This document shows positions 16,027-24,980 of a stretch of DNA of 64,000 nt, piece after piece (within the stretch, counting starts at the first letter, position 1; every line of letters begins with the position of its first letter). The stretch is from Methanoregula sp. PtaU1.Bin051. Its GTDB lineage: Archaea > Halobacteriota > Methanomicrobia > Methanomicrobiales > Methanospirillaceae. The notes beneath the pieces were generated by a model, which ran no database searches, was not told the origin of the DNA, and worked only from the letters and a program-made list of their open reading frames with translations. A program made the translations under genes and the position numbers. The stretch covers positions 186,001 to 250,000 of the forward strand of contig MVRE01000003.1 of NCBI GenBank assembly GCA_002067895.1, given 5' to 3'.

Positions 16027-17889
16027 ATGAGCGGGGAGAACCGGATGAAGTTCAGTGATGACATGCGTCTTTTGTATTCCTTCAGCAGGCCGTACCGGAA
16101 GAAGCTTGCGCTCATCACAATCCTGGCAGTCGCCTGCGCAGGGTTCGAGGCGATCAACCTCGGGGCGCTGGTGCCGCTCCTCCAGCTGATGAACGCCGAG
16201 AGTGAACCCGGCGGGGCGCTCTGGTCGGCATTGTCAACAGGATTCTCTTTCATCGGGCTGCCGCTGAATTTCCTGACGCTCCTTTCTGTACTTACCATCC
16301 TGTTCCTGATCGGGCAGGCATTCCTGTACTACAAGAAGACGATCCAGATCCGACTCTGGTTCGCCGCAAGCTCTGACCTGAAGAACGTCATCTTCCACAA
16401 CGCTCTTGTAACCGATATCAGTTACCTCAATGCACACAGGTCCGGCTCATTAATCAACCTTCTTTCGCGTGAATCGGAGCAGGCTGCAAATACCCTCTTT
16501 ACGATCACAGAGATTTCAACATACTCCATCTTCATCTGCGTCTATTGCGCGATGCTGCTCTACATCTCAGTTCCGATGACGATCCTCTGCTTTGCGATCG
16601 CCCTTTTGACCCTCTTCCTGCTGAACGTCCGAATCGCGGCATCGAAGCGGATGGGGATCTTAAACGTGGAAACCAATACGCGGCTCAACGAGTTCATCCA
16701 CGAACGCATCGGCATGGTGAAGCTGATCAAGATCTTCTCGAAGGAAGAACGCGAGGCCGGCCGGTTCCAGCGATGCACGGACGCGTATGCCCGAAATACA
16801 AGCGCGTTCATGATCAATGGAGTCCAGATCGAGTCGATCTTCCAGGTCATCATCTTCCTGCTCGCCATCATGATCCTGACAGTATCGATGCTGGTCATCC
16901 AGATGCAGATAGCCCTCATGCTCGTCTTCATCTTCATCCTGATCCGGCTCACCGACCCGCTCCGGCAGTTCAATGTCCAGCGCCACCAGCTGGCCGGCAG
17001 TATCGCCAGCCTCAGGAAGATCGATGCGACGTTAAACGAGATGGAACGCACCCGGACAATCTCTGCCGGGAAGCGGGAGTTCACCGGCCTGAAGGAGGCG
17101 ATTGCACTTGAGAATGTCTCCTTCTCCTATGATCCCGGAAAACCCGTCCTGCAGGATATCACGTTCACCCTCAGGAAGAATGGGATGGTCGCTATTGTCG
17201 GGGCATCGGGAAGCGGGAAATCAACACTCGTGGATCTCATCATGCGGCTGATCGAACCGGACGGCGGGACGATCCGGATCGATGGGATCGACCTGAAGGA
17301 GTTCGATACCGGAAGTTACCATGCAAAGATCGGGTACGTCAGCCAGGACTGTTTCCTCTTCAACCAGTCCGTCATGGAGAATATCACCTATGGCTCGGAT
17401 TCCCCGTCACAGGAGAGGGCAATCGAAGCGGCAGTTGCCGCCCATGCACACGACTTTATCATGAACCTGCCGCAGCTGTATGACACCCTGCTCGGCGAAC
17501 GAGGCGTCATGCTCTCCGGCGGGGAACGCCAGCGGATTGCGCTCGCACGGGCGCTATACGGCAACCCCGATATCCTGATCCTCGACGAGGCGACCAGTGC
17601 TCTCGACTCCGCATTGGAGAAGATCATCCAGGACTCGATCCAGGAGATCCGTACCCGGTGCACGATCCTTGTCATCGCCCACCGGCTCTCAACCATTGAG
17701 ATGGCCGATGATATCCTCGTGATGGAGAACGGGAGGATTGTCGAGCGCGGAACCTTCGCCGGATTGCTCAACAACGGCGGCGCATTCGCCCGGTACCATG
17801 CATTGCAGACGGCGGGAAGATCCTTCGATCAGGATTCGCCGACTCACCACATCGATTCTGCCATTGCCCGGACATCGCCCGACACCTGA
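16027..17889 (+). CDS. ABC-type exporter, fused membrane and ATPase domains (MsbA-like)
   Basis: A protein of 620 residues. Six membrane spans lie in 20-320, then a nucleotide-binding domain from about 355. The latter has Walker A GASGSGKST (391-399 region), Q-loop YVSQDCF, signature LSGGERQRIALARAL near 496, Walker B ILILDEATSALDS and the switch His in AHRLST. This half-transporter should form a homodimer exporting lipids, peptides or drugs; the substrate is unknown. Its last 46 nt overlap the 3' end of a small minus-strand gene. Confidence 0.93.
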   Translation: MSGENRMKFSDDMRLLYSFSRPYRKKLALITILAVACAGFEAINLGALVPLLQLMNAESEPGGALWSALSTGFSFIGLPLNFLTLLSVLTILFLIGQAFLYYKKTIQIRLWFAASSDLKNVIFHNALVTDISYLNAHRSGSLINLLSRESEQAANTLFTITEISTYSIFICVYCAMLLYISVPMTILCFAIALLTLFLLNVRIAASKRMGILNVETNTRLNEFIHERIGMVKLIKIFSKEEREAGRFQRCTDAYARNTSAFMINGVQIESIFQVIIFLLAIMILTVSMLVIQMQIALMLVFIFILIRLTDPLRQFNVQRHQLAGSIASLRKIDATLNEMERTRTISAGKREFTGLKEAIALENVSFSYDPGKPVLQDITFTLRKNGMVAIVGASGSGKSTLVDLIMRLIEPDGGTIRIDGIDLKEFDTGSYHAKIGYVSQDCFLFNQSVMENITYGSDSPSQERAIEAAVAAHAHDFIMNLPQLYDTLLGERGVMLSGGERQRIALARALYGNPDILILDEATSALDSALEKIIQDSIQEIRTRCTILVIAHRLSTIEMADDILVMENGRIVERGTFAGLLNNGGAFARYHALQTAGRSFDQDSPTHHIDSAIARTSPDT

Positions 17890-18023
17890 TCGCACCATCT
17901 GGCGATCTCCTGCTGCGCTGCTGCAAGCTCCTGGCCGGCATCGGCCCCCTCTACAATCCGTTCTTTGGCGACCGCAATGCGGGCAAGGATCCGGTCGCGC
18001 AGGTCATCGATCATATTCGTCAT
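17844..18023 (-). CDS. Small helical protein coupled to MFS transporter gene (59 aa)
   Basis: A frame of 59 codons reading MTNMIDDLRDRILARIAVAK and ending AMAESMW. It is almost entirely amphipathic helix. Its ATG overlaps the stop of the MFS gene in an ATGA arrangement, which strongly suggests translational coupling. Its 3' end overlaps the convergent ABC exporter gene by 46 nt. I do not recognise a family; it may be a small partner of the transporter. Confidence 0.55.
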   Translation of the reverse strand: MTNMIDDLRDRILARIAVAKERIVEGADAGQELAAAQQEIARWCDQVSGDVRAMAESMW

Positions 18024-19219
18024 ACTGATACACCCCCCTGCCGCCCGTTGGCCCATGCGAGCATCATGATTGTCCCCGCAGCAGCAACAACCGCAGCGAA
18101 GAGAAACCCGGCCGAGTACCCGACAAACGCCCAGATGAACCCGATCAGGATGCTGGAGCAGAGATCGCCGATCCCGTTCATGGTCGCGAGCGCCCCGAAA
18201 CCAAGGCCACGGCACCGCTCCTCGATCATCTCGCCGGCTACCGCGCTTTCCAGCGTGTCCTCTGCGGCGATGAACACCCCGCAAAGAGCGAAAAGAATCC
18301 CGTAAAGGACCAAGTCTGGCGGGACAAGGGCAAACAGGATAAACGTCGCAACAGCGATCCCATACCCGAGCACGAGCAGCGTCTTCCTGCCGAACCGGTC
18401 CCCCAGCGCACCGAACGGGTAACATGCGGCGGCATATACGATGTTCCGGATCGTGTACAGGACCGCGCCGGCCATCGTTGCCTGCACGAACCCGAGCGAT
18501 GGCGTGAGCATGACGACGGCAAACGCGATCAGGAGCGTGTGGGAGAAATCCGCGATCCCGAAGACGAGGACAGCGGCAAGATATTTCCTGAACCCGCCCG
18601 GCAGCCCCCGGAGAGAGGCGACCAGCGTCCGGTGATCGCCCGAAGGGGCCGGGTCTCTCTCCCGCACGAGGAGCCAGAACGTCAGGAGCGCAAGGAACCC
18701 AGGGATCAGGGTGAGCCAGAGGATCTCCCGTGTCGTAAAATACCCGACCAGCGAGAAGGCAACGATTGGCCCGGCAATTGCACCGAGCGTGTCGCCGGCC
18801 CGGTGGAACCCGAACGCCTTCCCCATATCCGCTTTGTCAACTGATTTTGCAAGGATGGCGTCCCGGGGCGGGCCCCGGGTGCCCCTGCCCATCCACCCGA
18901 TCACCCTGCCGCAGAGGATCCCCGGCCACGATGCCGCCATCGCAACTATCGCCGGAAAGATTCCGGTCGCAACATAGCCGGCGAGCGCAAACTCCTTGCG
19001 CTTCCCCAGTTTGTCCGAAAGATATCCGGAAAATAATTTCACAAAACTCGATGCGCCGTCACTGATTCCCTCGACGATACCAAGGGCATACACCGGCGCT
19101 CCCAGAACGATAAGGAATGACGGGAGCAGCACCGTCACCGCTTCATGCCCGAGGTCCGAGAAGAAACTCGCAATACCAGCGCCAAAGACCGTCCGGTTCA
19201 GCCAACCAGTTTTCGTCAT
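18020..19219 (-). CDS. Major facilitator superfamily transporter
   Basis: A protein of 399 residues with about 12 membrane spans. The loop 2-3 motif SGYLSDKLGKRK (near 63-74) and its C-half counterpart FGALGDRFGRKT (near 272-283) are the two MFS A-motifs. GRGTRGPPRDAIL near 110 is typical of a family of drug- or unknown-solute MFS proteins with PRDA signatures. The substrate is not predictable. A repeat copy lies just upstream of its start (19238-19283). Confidence 0.9.
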   Translation of the reverse strand: MTKTGWLNRTVFGAGIASFFSDLGHEAVTVLLPSFLIVLGAPVYALGIVEGISDGASSFVKLFSGYLSDKLGKRKEFALAGYVATGIFPAIVAMAASWPGILCGRVIGWMGRGTRGPPRDAILAKSVDKADMGKAFGFHRAGDTLGAIAGPIVAFSLVGYFTTREILWLTLIPGFLALLTFWLLVRERDPAPSGDHRTLVASLRGLPGGFRKYLAAVLVFGIADFSHTLLIAFAVVMLTPSLGFVQATMAGAVLYTIRNIVYAAACYPFGALGDRFGRKTLLVLGYGIAVATFILFALVPPDLVLYGILFALCGVFIAAEDTLESAVAGEMIEERCRGLGFGALATMNGIGDLCSSILIGFIWAFVGYSAGFLFAAVVAAAGTIMMLAWANGRQGGVSV

Positions 19220-19237
19220 GGAAATGCTTCTCTCCTG

Positions 19238-19283
19238 CAGAAGTCATCATCCCATCGGGCGGTTATTGGCGGACTCCATCGCC
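19238..19283 (+). repeat. Dispersed structured repeat, copy 3
   Basis: A 46-nt copy between the divergent MFS and P-type ATPase genes. The left arm is GAAGTC and the right arm GACTCC (one mismatch). The inner hairpin is CCC/GGG around ATC, and the copy ends ATCGCC. Confidence 0.85.
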
Positions 19284-19461
19284 TGCCACGATATTCGTTT
19301 TACGAATGTAAATGGCTTGGTGCGCACGCAAACAGACTGCTTATCATACCGAAGATTCAACCTGCCAGGGTACCGCAAGCAGCCTCGAAACGAAGATGGG
19401 GCCGGCCAGTTAATAATCTTCATTACATCCGGTGCCAAGAAAGGATCACTGGCAGCAAATA

Positions 19462-22011
19462 ATGGCAGACGAAGAGGCCCGGTTCATTCCAGTTGACCAG
19501 CTGATGCAAACATACCATACTTCACATCAGGGCCTCTCTTCCTACGAGGTTAAATCCCGCAGATCAATTCATGGTCCTAACGAGGTCGTGCGGAAGAAAC
19601 GGTTTTCTGCCGTCCGCCAGTTTGCCGGCCAATTAAAAAACCCGCTTATTATCATACTTCTTATTGCCGCGGGCCTCTCGTTCTTTCTCGCCGAACTTAT
19701 CGATGCCCTGATCATCATTGTCATTGTATTCCTGAGCGTCTTCATTGACTTTTCCCAGGAGTACCGTGCAGAACGGGCCGTGGATCTGTTAAAGGGAAAG
19801 ATCTCAACCCTGGCAACGGTAATCCGGGACGGGGTCCGACAGGACGTGCCGTTGTCACAGCTGGTTCCCGGAGACATCATAGCCTTGTCAGCCGGGGATA
19901 TCGTGCCCGCGGATGCCCGGGTCCTTTTTGCCCGGGATTTTTTCGTTGACCAGTCAGCACTCACCGGTGAATCGTTCCCGGTGGAAAAATCGGCCCACTA
20001 CCGTCAGGGTATGGAAGAGGGCCCGTCCGGACGGGAACAGTACCTGTTCATGAGCTCCCCGGTGGTTTCCGGAAGCGCAACCGCAGTTGTCGTAAAAACC
20101 GGGATGCTGACCGAATACGGGAAGATTGCAGAACGGCTGACCGCCCGCCCCCCGGAGACGGAATTTGAGCGCGGGCTCAAGCAGTTTTCCTATCTTGTCA
20201 CCCGGATTATCTTCCTCCTGGTCATATTCGTTTTTTTCACCAATGCATTCTTCAAACACGGGGTGCTCGATTCGCTCCTGTTTGCGGTCGCACTTGCCGT
20301 CGGCCTTACTCCTGAACTCCTCCCCATGATCCTCACGGTTAACCTGGCAAAAGGTGCACTCGCGATGTCAGAAAAAGGTGTGATCGTCAAGCACCTTGCC
20401 TCGATCCAGAACTTCGGAAGCATGGACGTGCTCTGCACCGATAAGACCGGGACGCTGACAGAGAACCGGATTACCCTGATATATCATGTGGATGCCGAGA
20501 GAAACACCAGCGGGACGGTACTTCTGTATTCGTATCTGAACAGTTACCACCAGACCGGCCTGAAAAGTCCTCTTGACGAGGCTATCCTGAAAAAAACCGG
20601 CGTGGAGATCGGGCCGTATAAGAAAATCGACGAAATCCCGTTTGATTTTATCCGGAAAAGGATTTCGGTAGTCGTGGAAAAGAACGGTGAGCGGAACCTG
20701 ATCACCAAGGGTGCACCTGAGGAGATCCTGAGATTCTGTACCCGGATTTCACGGGAGAGCGGGTCTGAGCCTTTTACCGGTGAATGGCAGGCAAAGGCAG
20801 TGGCGTTATACAACACGCTCAGCAGGGAAGGATTCAGGATCCTTGCTGTCGCATCCAGAAAGGTCACTGATGAAAAATCCACGTACTCACCGGAAGACGA
20901 GACCGACCTTACCTTTCACGGATTTGTCGCCTTCATCGATCCTCCCAAAGAGACTGCCAGCGAATCACTTCTCATGCTGCATGATGCCGGTATCGCCGTG
21001 AAGATCATCACCGGCGATAACGAGCTTGTCACCCGTCATATCTGTACCGCCCTCAACATCCCGATCACACGGATTATTGAAGGTCACGAAATCGCCGGCA
21101 TGGATAGTGACACCCTTTCAAGCGCAGTCGAGCAGGCAAATATTTTTACGCGGGTTTCGCCGCCCCAGAAAGAACGGATCATCAGGGCACTGATGAAGAA
21201 CAATCACGTGGTCGGCTATCTGGGTGACGGGATTAATGATGCCCCGTCGATCCGTGCAGCTGATATCGGGATCACGGTGGATAACGCGGTCGATATTGCA
21301 AAGGAGTCTGCGGATATCGTTCTTCTGAAAAAGGATCTCCGGGTACTTCGCGACGGCATCATTGAAGGGAGGAAGACATTCGGAAACACGATGAAATATA
21401 TCATGATGGGGACCAGCTCGAATTTCGGGAACATGATCAGTGTCGCCGCCGCCTCCCTCTTCCTTGCCTTCCTGCCGCTTCTGCCGGTCCAGATACTTCT
21501 CAATAACCTCCTCTATGATGCATCGCAGTCAACCATTCCAACCGATACCATTGATGAGGAATATGTACTGGCACCTAAACGGTGGGATATCGGGTTCATC
21601 AAAAAATTCCTGCTCGTCTTCGGGCCGGTCAGTTCGATCTTTGACATTCTCACCTTCGCAACGCTCCTCGTAGTATTTCATGCCCCCATAGCCCTGTTCC
21701 GGACGGTCTGGTTCCTCGAATCGCTCTGCACCCAGACCTTCATCATTTTTTCCATCAGAACGATGCGGGTGCCGTTCTTTAAAAGCCGGCCTAGCAGGTT
21801 CCTTGTCATCAGCAGCATACTCGTGGTTATGACCGCGATTTTGATCATCTTCACTCCCCTCGGAGATCTCTTTGGTTTTGTCCCGCTTTCTCTCCCATAT
21901 TATGTGTTTATTGGGACAATTGTGGTAATGTATATCATCGTTGTTGAAATCGTTAAAAAATGGTTTTACCATCGCCCTCCCGACAGGGATAAAACTCATG
22001 GGATTTTCTGA
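19462..22011 (+). CDS. mgtA: Magnesium-transporting P-type ATPase (MgtA/MgtB type)
   Basis: A protein of 849 residues from ATG 19462; a GTG 30 nt upstream is less likely. It has the actuator motif LTGESFP near 167, phosphorylation motif CTDKTGTLTENR near 324 and hinge GDGINDAPS near 588. About ten membrane spans are present, including the C-terminal six (GNMISVAAASLFLAFLPLLP and VQILLNNLLYDASQ), which are characteristic of P3B Mg2+ importers. It should import Mg2+ at low external Mg2+. No Mg2+ sensor or leader structure was identified upstream. Confidence 0.92.
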   Translation: MADEEARFIPVDQLMQTYHTSHQGLSSYEVKSRRSIHGPNEVVRKKRFSAVRQFAGQLKNPLIIILLIAAGLSFFLAELIDALIIIVIVFLSVFIDFSQEYRAERAVDLLKGKISTLATVIRDGVRQDVPLSQLVPGDIIALSAGDIVPADARVLFARDFFVDQSALTGESFPVEKSAHYRQGMEEGPSGREQYLFMSSPVVSGSATAVVVKTGMLTEYGKIAERLTARPPETEFERGLKQFSYLVTRIIFLLVIFVFFTNAFFKHGVLDSLLFAVALAVGLTPELLPMILTVNLAKGALAMSEKGVIVKHLASIQNFGSMDVLCTDKTGTLTENRITLIYHVDAERNTSGTVLLYSYLNSYHQTGLKSPLDEAILKKTGVEIGPYKKIDEIPFDFIRKRISVVVEKNGERNLITKGAPEEILRFCTRISRESGSEPFTGEWQAKAVALYNTLSREGFRILAVASRKVTDEKSTYSPEDETDLTFHGFVAFIDPPKETASESLLMLHDAGIAVKIITGDNELVTRHICTALNIPITRIIEGHEIAGMDSDTLSSAVEQANIFTRVSPPQKERIIRALMKNNHVVGYLGDGINDAPSIRAADIGITVDNAVDIAKESADIVLLKKDLRVLRDGIIEGRKTFGNTMKYIMMGTSSNFGNMISVAAASLFLAFLPLLPVQILLNNLLYDASQSTIPTDTIDEEYVLAPKRWDIGFIKKFLLVFGPVSSIFDILTFATLLVVFHAPIALFRTVWFLESLCTQTFIIFSIRTMRVPFFKSRPSRFLVISSILVVMTAILIIFTPLGDLFGFVPLSLPYYVFIGTIVVMYIIVVEIVKKWFYHRPPDRDKTHGIF

Positions 22012-22061
22012 ACCCGACAGCAGGTCAATAATGGTATTAACCGTGAATTATGTGTTGAAAG

Positions 22062-22307
22062 TTACTTTTTCGATCCAAAGTCGATATTCCGGTAATAATA
22101 CGCGATAATTCCAAAAGTACCTAAAATAACAAGAATTGCCAGGCCCAAAACAGCATTATCCTTTGTACTCTGGATTGATGCTCCGGAACCTGTACCGGGG
22201 GGAGCAGGGGGCAGCTGGAGTATGCCGGATACTGCCATAATAATGACGAAGAGTATGACGCCACACGCGATCGCACCGGGTATCAGTCCAGTCCTGGTCC
22301 GGCGCAT
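22062..22307 (-). CDS. Small two-span membrane protein (81 aa)
   Basis: A protein of 81 residues with spans at about 10-30 (IPGAIACGVILFVIIMAVSG) and 52-72 (AVLGLAILVILGTFGIIAYY), joined by a Pro/Gly/Ser-rich loop (LPPAPPGTGSGAS) and ending DFGSKK. It starts 34 bp downstream of cofE on the same strand. The family is not recognised; similar small membrane proteins occur in other methanogens. Confidence 0.6.
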   Translation of the reverse strand: MRRTRTGLIPGAIACGVILFVIIMAVSGILQLPPAPPGTGSGASIQSTKDNAVLGLAILVILGTFGIIAYYYRNIDFGSKK

Positions 22308-22341
22308 GATTGATAATTCCCCCCTTCATCTCGGCCCGGCA

Positions 22342-23103
22342 CTATCCTTTCTTCTTCGGCTTTGCCCTCACGCAGAGCGCCCGCCGGATGAAATCCTCTT
22401 TTTTATTGAAGAAGAGGTTGTCGTGCCCCGTCCAGGGCTCGCATCCCCTGACGACAACCGCCGGAACACCGTTGTTGCTCTCGCCCATGACGAAATTGGC
22501 GATGCCGGCAATCTCATCGACAACGGCCTCTTCCGTGATCTTCAGGACATGCCCGAAGAGATCCTTGTCGCCCCGGAAGTCCCGGATCGCCGGTATCCCG
22601 CTCCAGCCGATGGCATTGCCGGTCTGGCCCCGGCGGAACGCCCGCCCGCAGGTGTCGGTGATGATGACCCCGACACTCTTTCCGGTGATTTTTTTCAGTG
22701 CATTTCGGACCTCTTCTGCCGCCTTTATCGGATCGGGAGGCAGGAGGATGACCATATCATCATCGATGTTGCTCTGGTCAACACCGGCACGGACGCCGAT
22801 ATGCCCTCCGGCGACCTCCGAGAGGATGAACGGGAACTCGATGAGCACATCCACGGAGACATCGAGGATCGACTGGAGGAACCGGGGATCCTCTCCGGTC
22901 ATCTTGCTGATCCGCTCCGCCCGGGGTGTTGGCGTGATATCGGTGAGTTTTCTCGTGTGGCCTTTCGCCTTGGAATATACCGATGAGGCGATGGTCACAA
23001 TGTCGCCGTCCTTGAGGGCACACCGTTCAGCTATCAGTGCGGGCAGGTTATCTCCCGCATGGATCAGCGGGAGGTCTTCAACAGGCATTATGGTAAGTTT
23101 CAT
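22342..23103 (-). CDS. cofE: Coenzyme F420-0:L-glutamate ligase
   Basis: A protein of 253 residues that adds the gamma-linked glutamates to F420-0 with GTP. Diagnostic stretches are IASSVYSKAKGH (near 40), SDVAGGHIGVRAGVDQSN-type sequence (EVAGGHIGVRAGVDQSN near 98-114), VIITDTCGRAFRRGQTGNAIG near 150 and FVMGESNNGVPAVVVRG near 210. The length matches archaeal CofE (about 250). It fits a methanogen that depends on F420. A repeat copy lies 105 bp upstream of its start. Confidence 0.95.
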   Translation of the reverse strand: MKLTIMPVEDLPLIHAGDNLPALIAERCALKDGDIVTIASSVYSKAKGHTRKLTDITPTPRAERISKMTGEDPRFLQSILDVSVDVLIEFPFILSEVAGGHIGVRAGVDQSNIDDDMVILLPPDPIKAAEEVRNALKKITGKSVGVIITDTCGRAFRRGQTGNAIGWSGIPAIRDFRGDKDLFGHVLKITEEAVVDEIAGIANFVMGESNNGVPAVVVRGCEPWTGHDNLFFNKKEDFIRRALCVRAKPKKKG

Positions 23104-23208
23104 GGCAATCGCTTTGTCCCATCAGAGAAACCTGCATGCTTCTGCCGGGGATACACTGAAAAGGTCAACATTCTGCCCTCTTCCCGGATATGTTCATGCG
23201 GGTTGCAG

Positions 23209-23256
23209 CAGAAGTCATCAGCCGGAAGCGGCGGTTATGGGGCGGACTTCATCACC
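23209..23256 (+). repeat. Dispersed structured repeat, copy 4
   Basis: A 48-nt copy between the glnA 3' end and the cofE start (both minus-strand genes). Its arms are GAAGTC and GACTTC, and its core from 23217 to 23244 is identical to that of copy 5. It ends ATCACC. Confidence 0.9.
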
Positions 23257-23369
23257 GGATCTGTTTTGATATGAAGTACTTTTCAGAGTGTCATCTGATA
23301 TTTATTTCGCCCGAATACAGATATATGGAATCGATACGGTGTCCGAAATAATAACGTGTAAAAAATGGT

Positions 23370-24698
23370 TTAATAGGTTGCAAGATACCGGTCGAGATCC
23401 CATGGGTGGACCGTGAGACGGAACGCCTCGGTCTCCGCAAAGGCGATGTTTGCGAGGTTCTCGACGATGTGGCTGTCGAGCGCTTCACAGAGCACCTTGT
23501 CGTTCATCAGGTGGGCCTGGGACTCCGCGAGGCTTCCGGGCAGCATCTCGATCTTCATCTTCTTCCGCTCCTTCTCGCTCAGGTGATAGATGTTCACATC
23601 CGTGCTGTCCGGGGGCATGATCTTGTTCCTGATACCATCGAGACCCGCTGCGAGCATACAGGCGAACGTGAGGTACGGGTTGCACATCGGATCCGGGCTC
23701 CGGAATTCAGCGCGCGTGCCGTTGCCACGGGCAGCGGGCACCCGGATCAACGCGGAGCGGTTGGTCGTGCTCCACGAGACGTAGCAGGGGGCTTCGTAAC
23801 CGGGAACGAGACGCCTGTACGAATTGATCGTCGGATTTGCTACGCGGGTGATTGCCTTTGCATGCTTCAGGATACCGCCGATGTAATAAAGGGCAGTCTG
23901 GCTGAGTCCCTTCTCTGCATCTGCATCGAAGAAAGCATTCTTCCCTCCCTTCGAGAGCGAGCCATGGGTGTGCATGCCGCTGCCGTTTATCCCGCCGATG
24001 GGTTTTGCCATGAAGGATGCGTGGAGCACGTACTTCAGGGCAATCGCCTTTGTCGCATACTTCTGGGTAATGACCCGGTCAGCGGTCGTGACAGCATCGG
24101 TGTACTTGAAGTTGATCTCGTGCTGGCTTGCCGCGACTTCGTGGTGGGACATCTCGATCTCAAAGCCCATCTGTCTCAGCGAGAGCACAATCTCCCGCCG
24201 GACATTCTCGGATGCATCGTTCGGTGCGAGATCGAAATATGCTCCGGTGTCCGAGAACTGCGTTGATGGTTTTCCGTTGACGAGATTGAACAAGAAGAAT
24301 TCGAGCTCGGGACCGGTGTTGAAGGTGTAGCCCATCTTCGCCGCTTCCGCCATGGTCTTCTTGAGGGAGTACCGGGGGTCGCCTTCGAACGGTTTGTTGC
24401 CGTACGTGTACACATCGCAGACGAACCGGGCGACCTTTCCATCGGCCGGCCGCCAGGGCAGGACCGCGTACGATGCCGGGTCCGCCTTGAGGAGCATGTC
24501 GGACTCTTCGATCCGGGTGAACCCTTCGATTGAAGAGCCGTCGAACCACGTCCCTTCGGTCAGTGACTTCTCGACCTGCTCTACCGGGATCGCCGCGTTC
24601 TTCGGCATGCCCGTAACATCGGTGAACTGGAGCCGGACGAACTGAACGTCGTCTTTCTTTATCTTTTCAAGCAGTTTCGTAACTTCGGTATTTGCCAT
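23370..24698 (-). CDS. glnA: Glutamine synthetase, type I
   Basis: A protein of 442 residues, the size of the short GSI-alpha form found in archaea and Gram-positives. It has FDGSSIEGF near 52, the metal-site motif GPELEFFLF near 128, VADRVITQKY-like central sequence, NGSGMHTHGSL near 238 and the active-site arginine stretch NRSALIRVPAARGNGTR. The C-terminus ends ETEAFRLTVHPWDLDRYLATY without an adenylylation loop. Regulation probably involves NrpR: a GGAA-N6-TTCC operator lies at the likely transcription start about 180 nt upstream (24877-24890). The long leader includes repeat copy 5. Confidence 0.96.
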   Translation of the reverse strand: MANTEVTKLLEKIKKDDVQFVRLQFTDVTGMPKNAAIPVEQVEKSLTEGTWFDGSSIEGFTRIEESDMLLKADPASYAVLPWRPADGKVARFVCDVYTYGNKPFEGDPRYSLKKTMAEAAKMGYTFNTGPELEFFLFNLVNGKPSTQFSDTGAYFDLAPNDASENVRREIVLSLRQMGFEIEMSHHEVAASQHEINFKYTDAVTTADRVITQKYATKAIALKYVLHASFMAKPIGGINGSGMHTHGSLSKGGKNAFFDADAEKGLSQTALYYIGGILKHAKAITRVANPTINSYRRLVPGYEAPCYVSWSTTNRSALIRVPAARGNGTRAEFRSPDPMCNPYLTFACMLAAGLDGIRNKIMPPDSTDVNIYHLSEKERKKMKIEMLPGSLAESQAHLMNDKVLCEALDSHIVENLANIAFAETEAFRLTVHPWDLDRYLATY

Positions 24699-24812
24699 GG
24701 TGTTCCTCTCCTAGGGGGACACCAGGAGTTTGCGAAAAGAGGTGGTGAGGTCTGGTTTCCTATGCAAACGATCTTCCGCCTCTTCCACCGGTCCTGGGAT
24801 CCCGGTTTTTGA

Positions 24813-24860
24813 CAGAAGTCATCAGCCGGAAGCGGCGGTTATGGGGCGGACTTCATCGCC
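24813..24860 (+). repeat. Dispersed structured repeat, copy 5 (in glnA leader)
   Basis: A 48-nt copy with perfect arms GAAGTC and GACTTC, ending ATCGCC. It differs from copy 4 at a single position (ATCGCC versus ATCACC). It lies between the NrpR-type operator and the glnA start, so it should be transcribed in antisense orientation within the glnA leader. Confidence 0.9.
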
Positions 24861-24876
24861 GTATGAAAGATTACTA

Positions 24877-24890
24877 GGAAGTACTATTCC
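24877..24890. promoter_or_regulatory. NrpR-type operator GGAA-N6-TTCC between glnA and ilvD
   Basis: The sequence GGAAGTACTATTCC matches the GGAA-N6-TTCC operator bound by the nitrogen repressor NrpR in methanogens. On the minus strand a TATA-like ACTTATAATAAGG lies at about 24897-24909, which places the operator at the expected glnA start site. It is also about 90 bp upstream of ilvD. Confidence 0.65.
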
Positions 24891-24980
24891 ACATACCTTA
24901 TTATAAGTATTTCGTTTTGTCCACGATATGAAATCGCTGATATTAAGATGTTCACCTGATGAACAATCTTATGTTGTATC

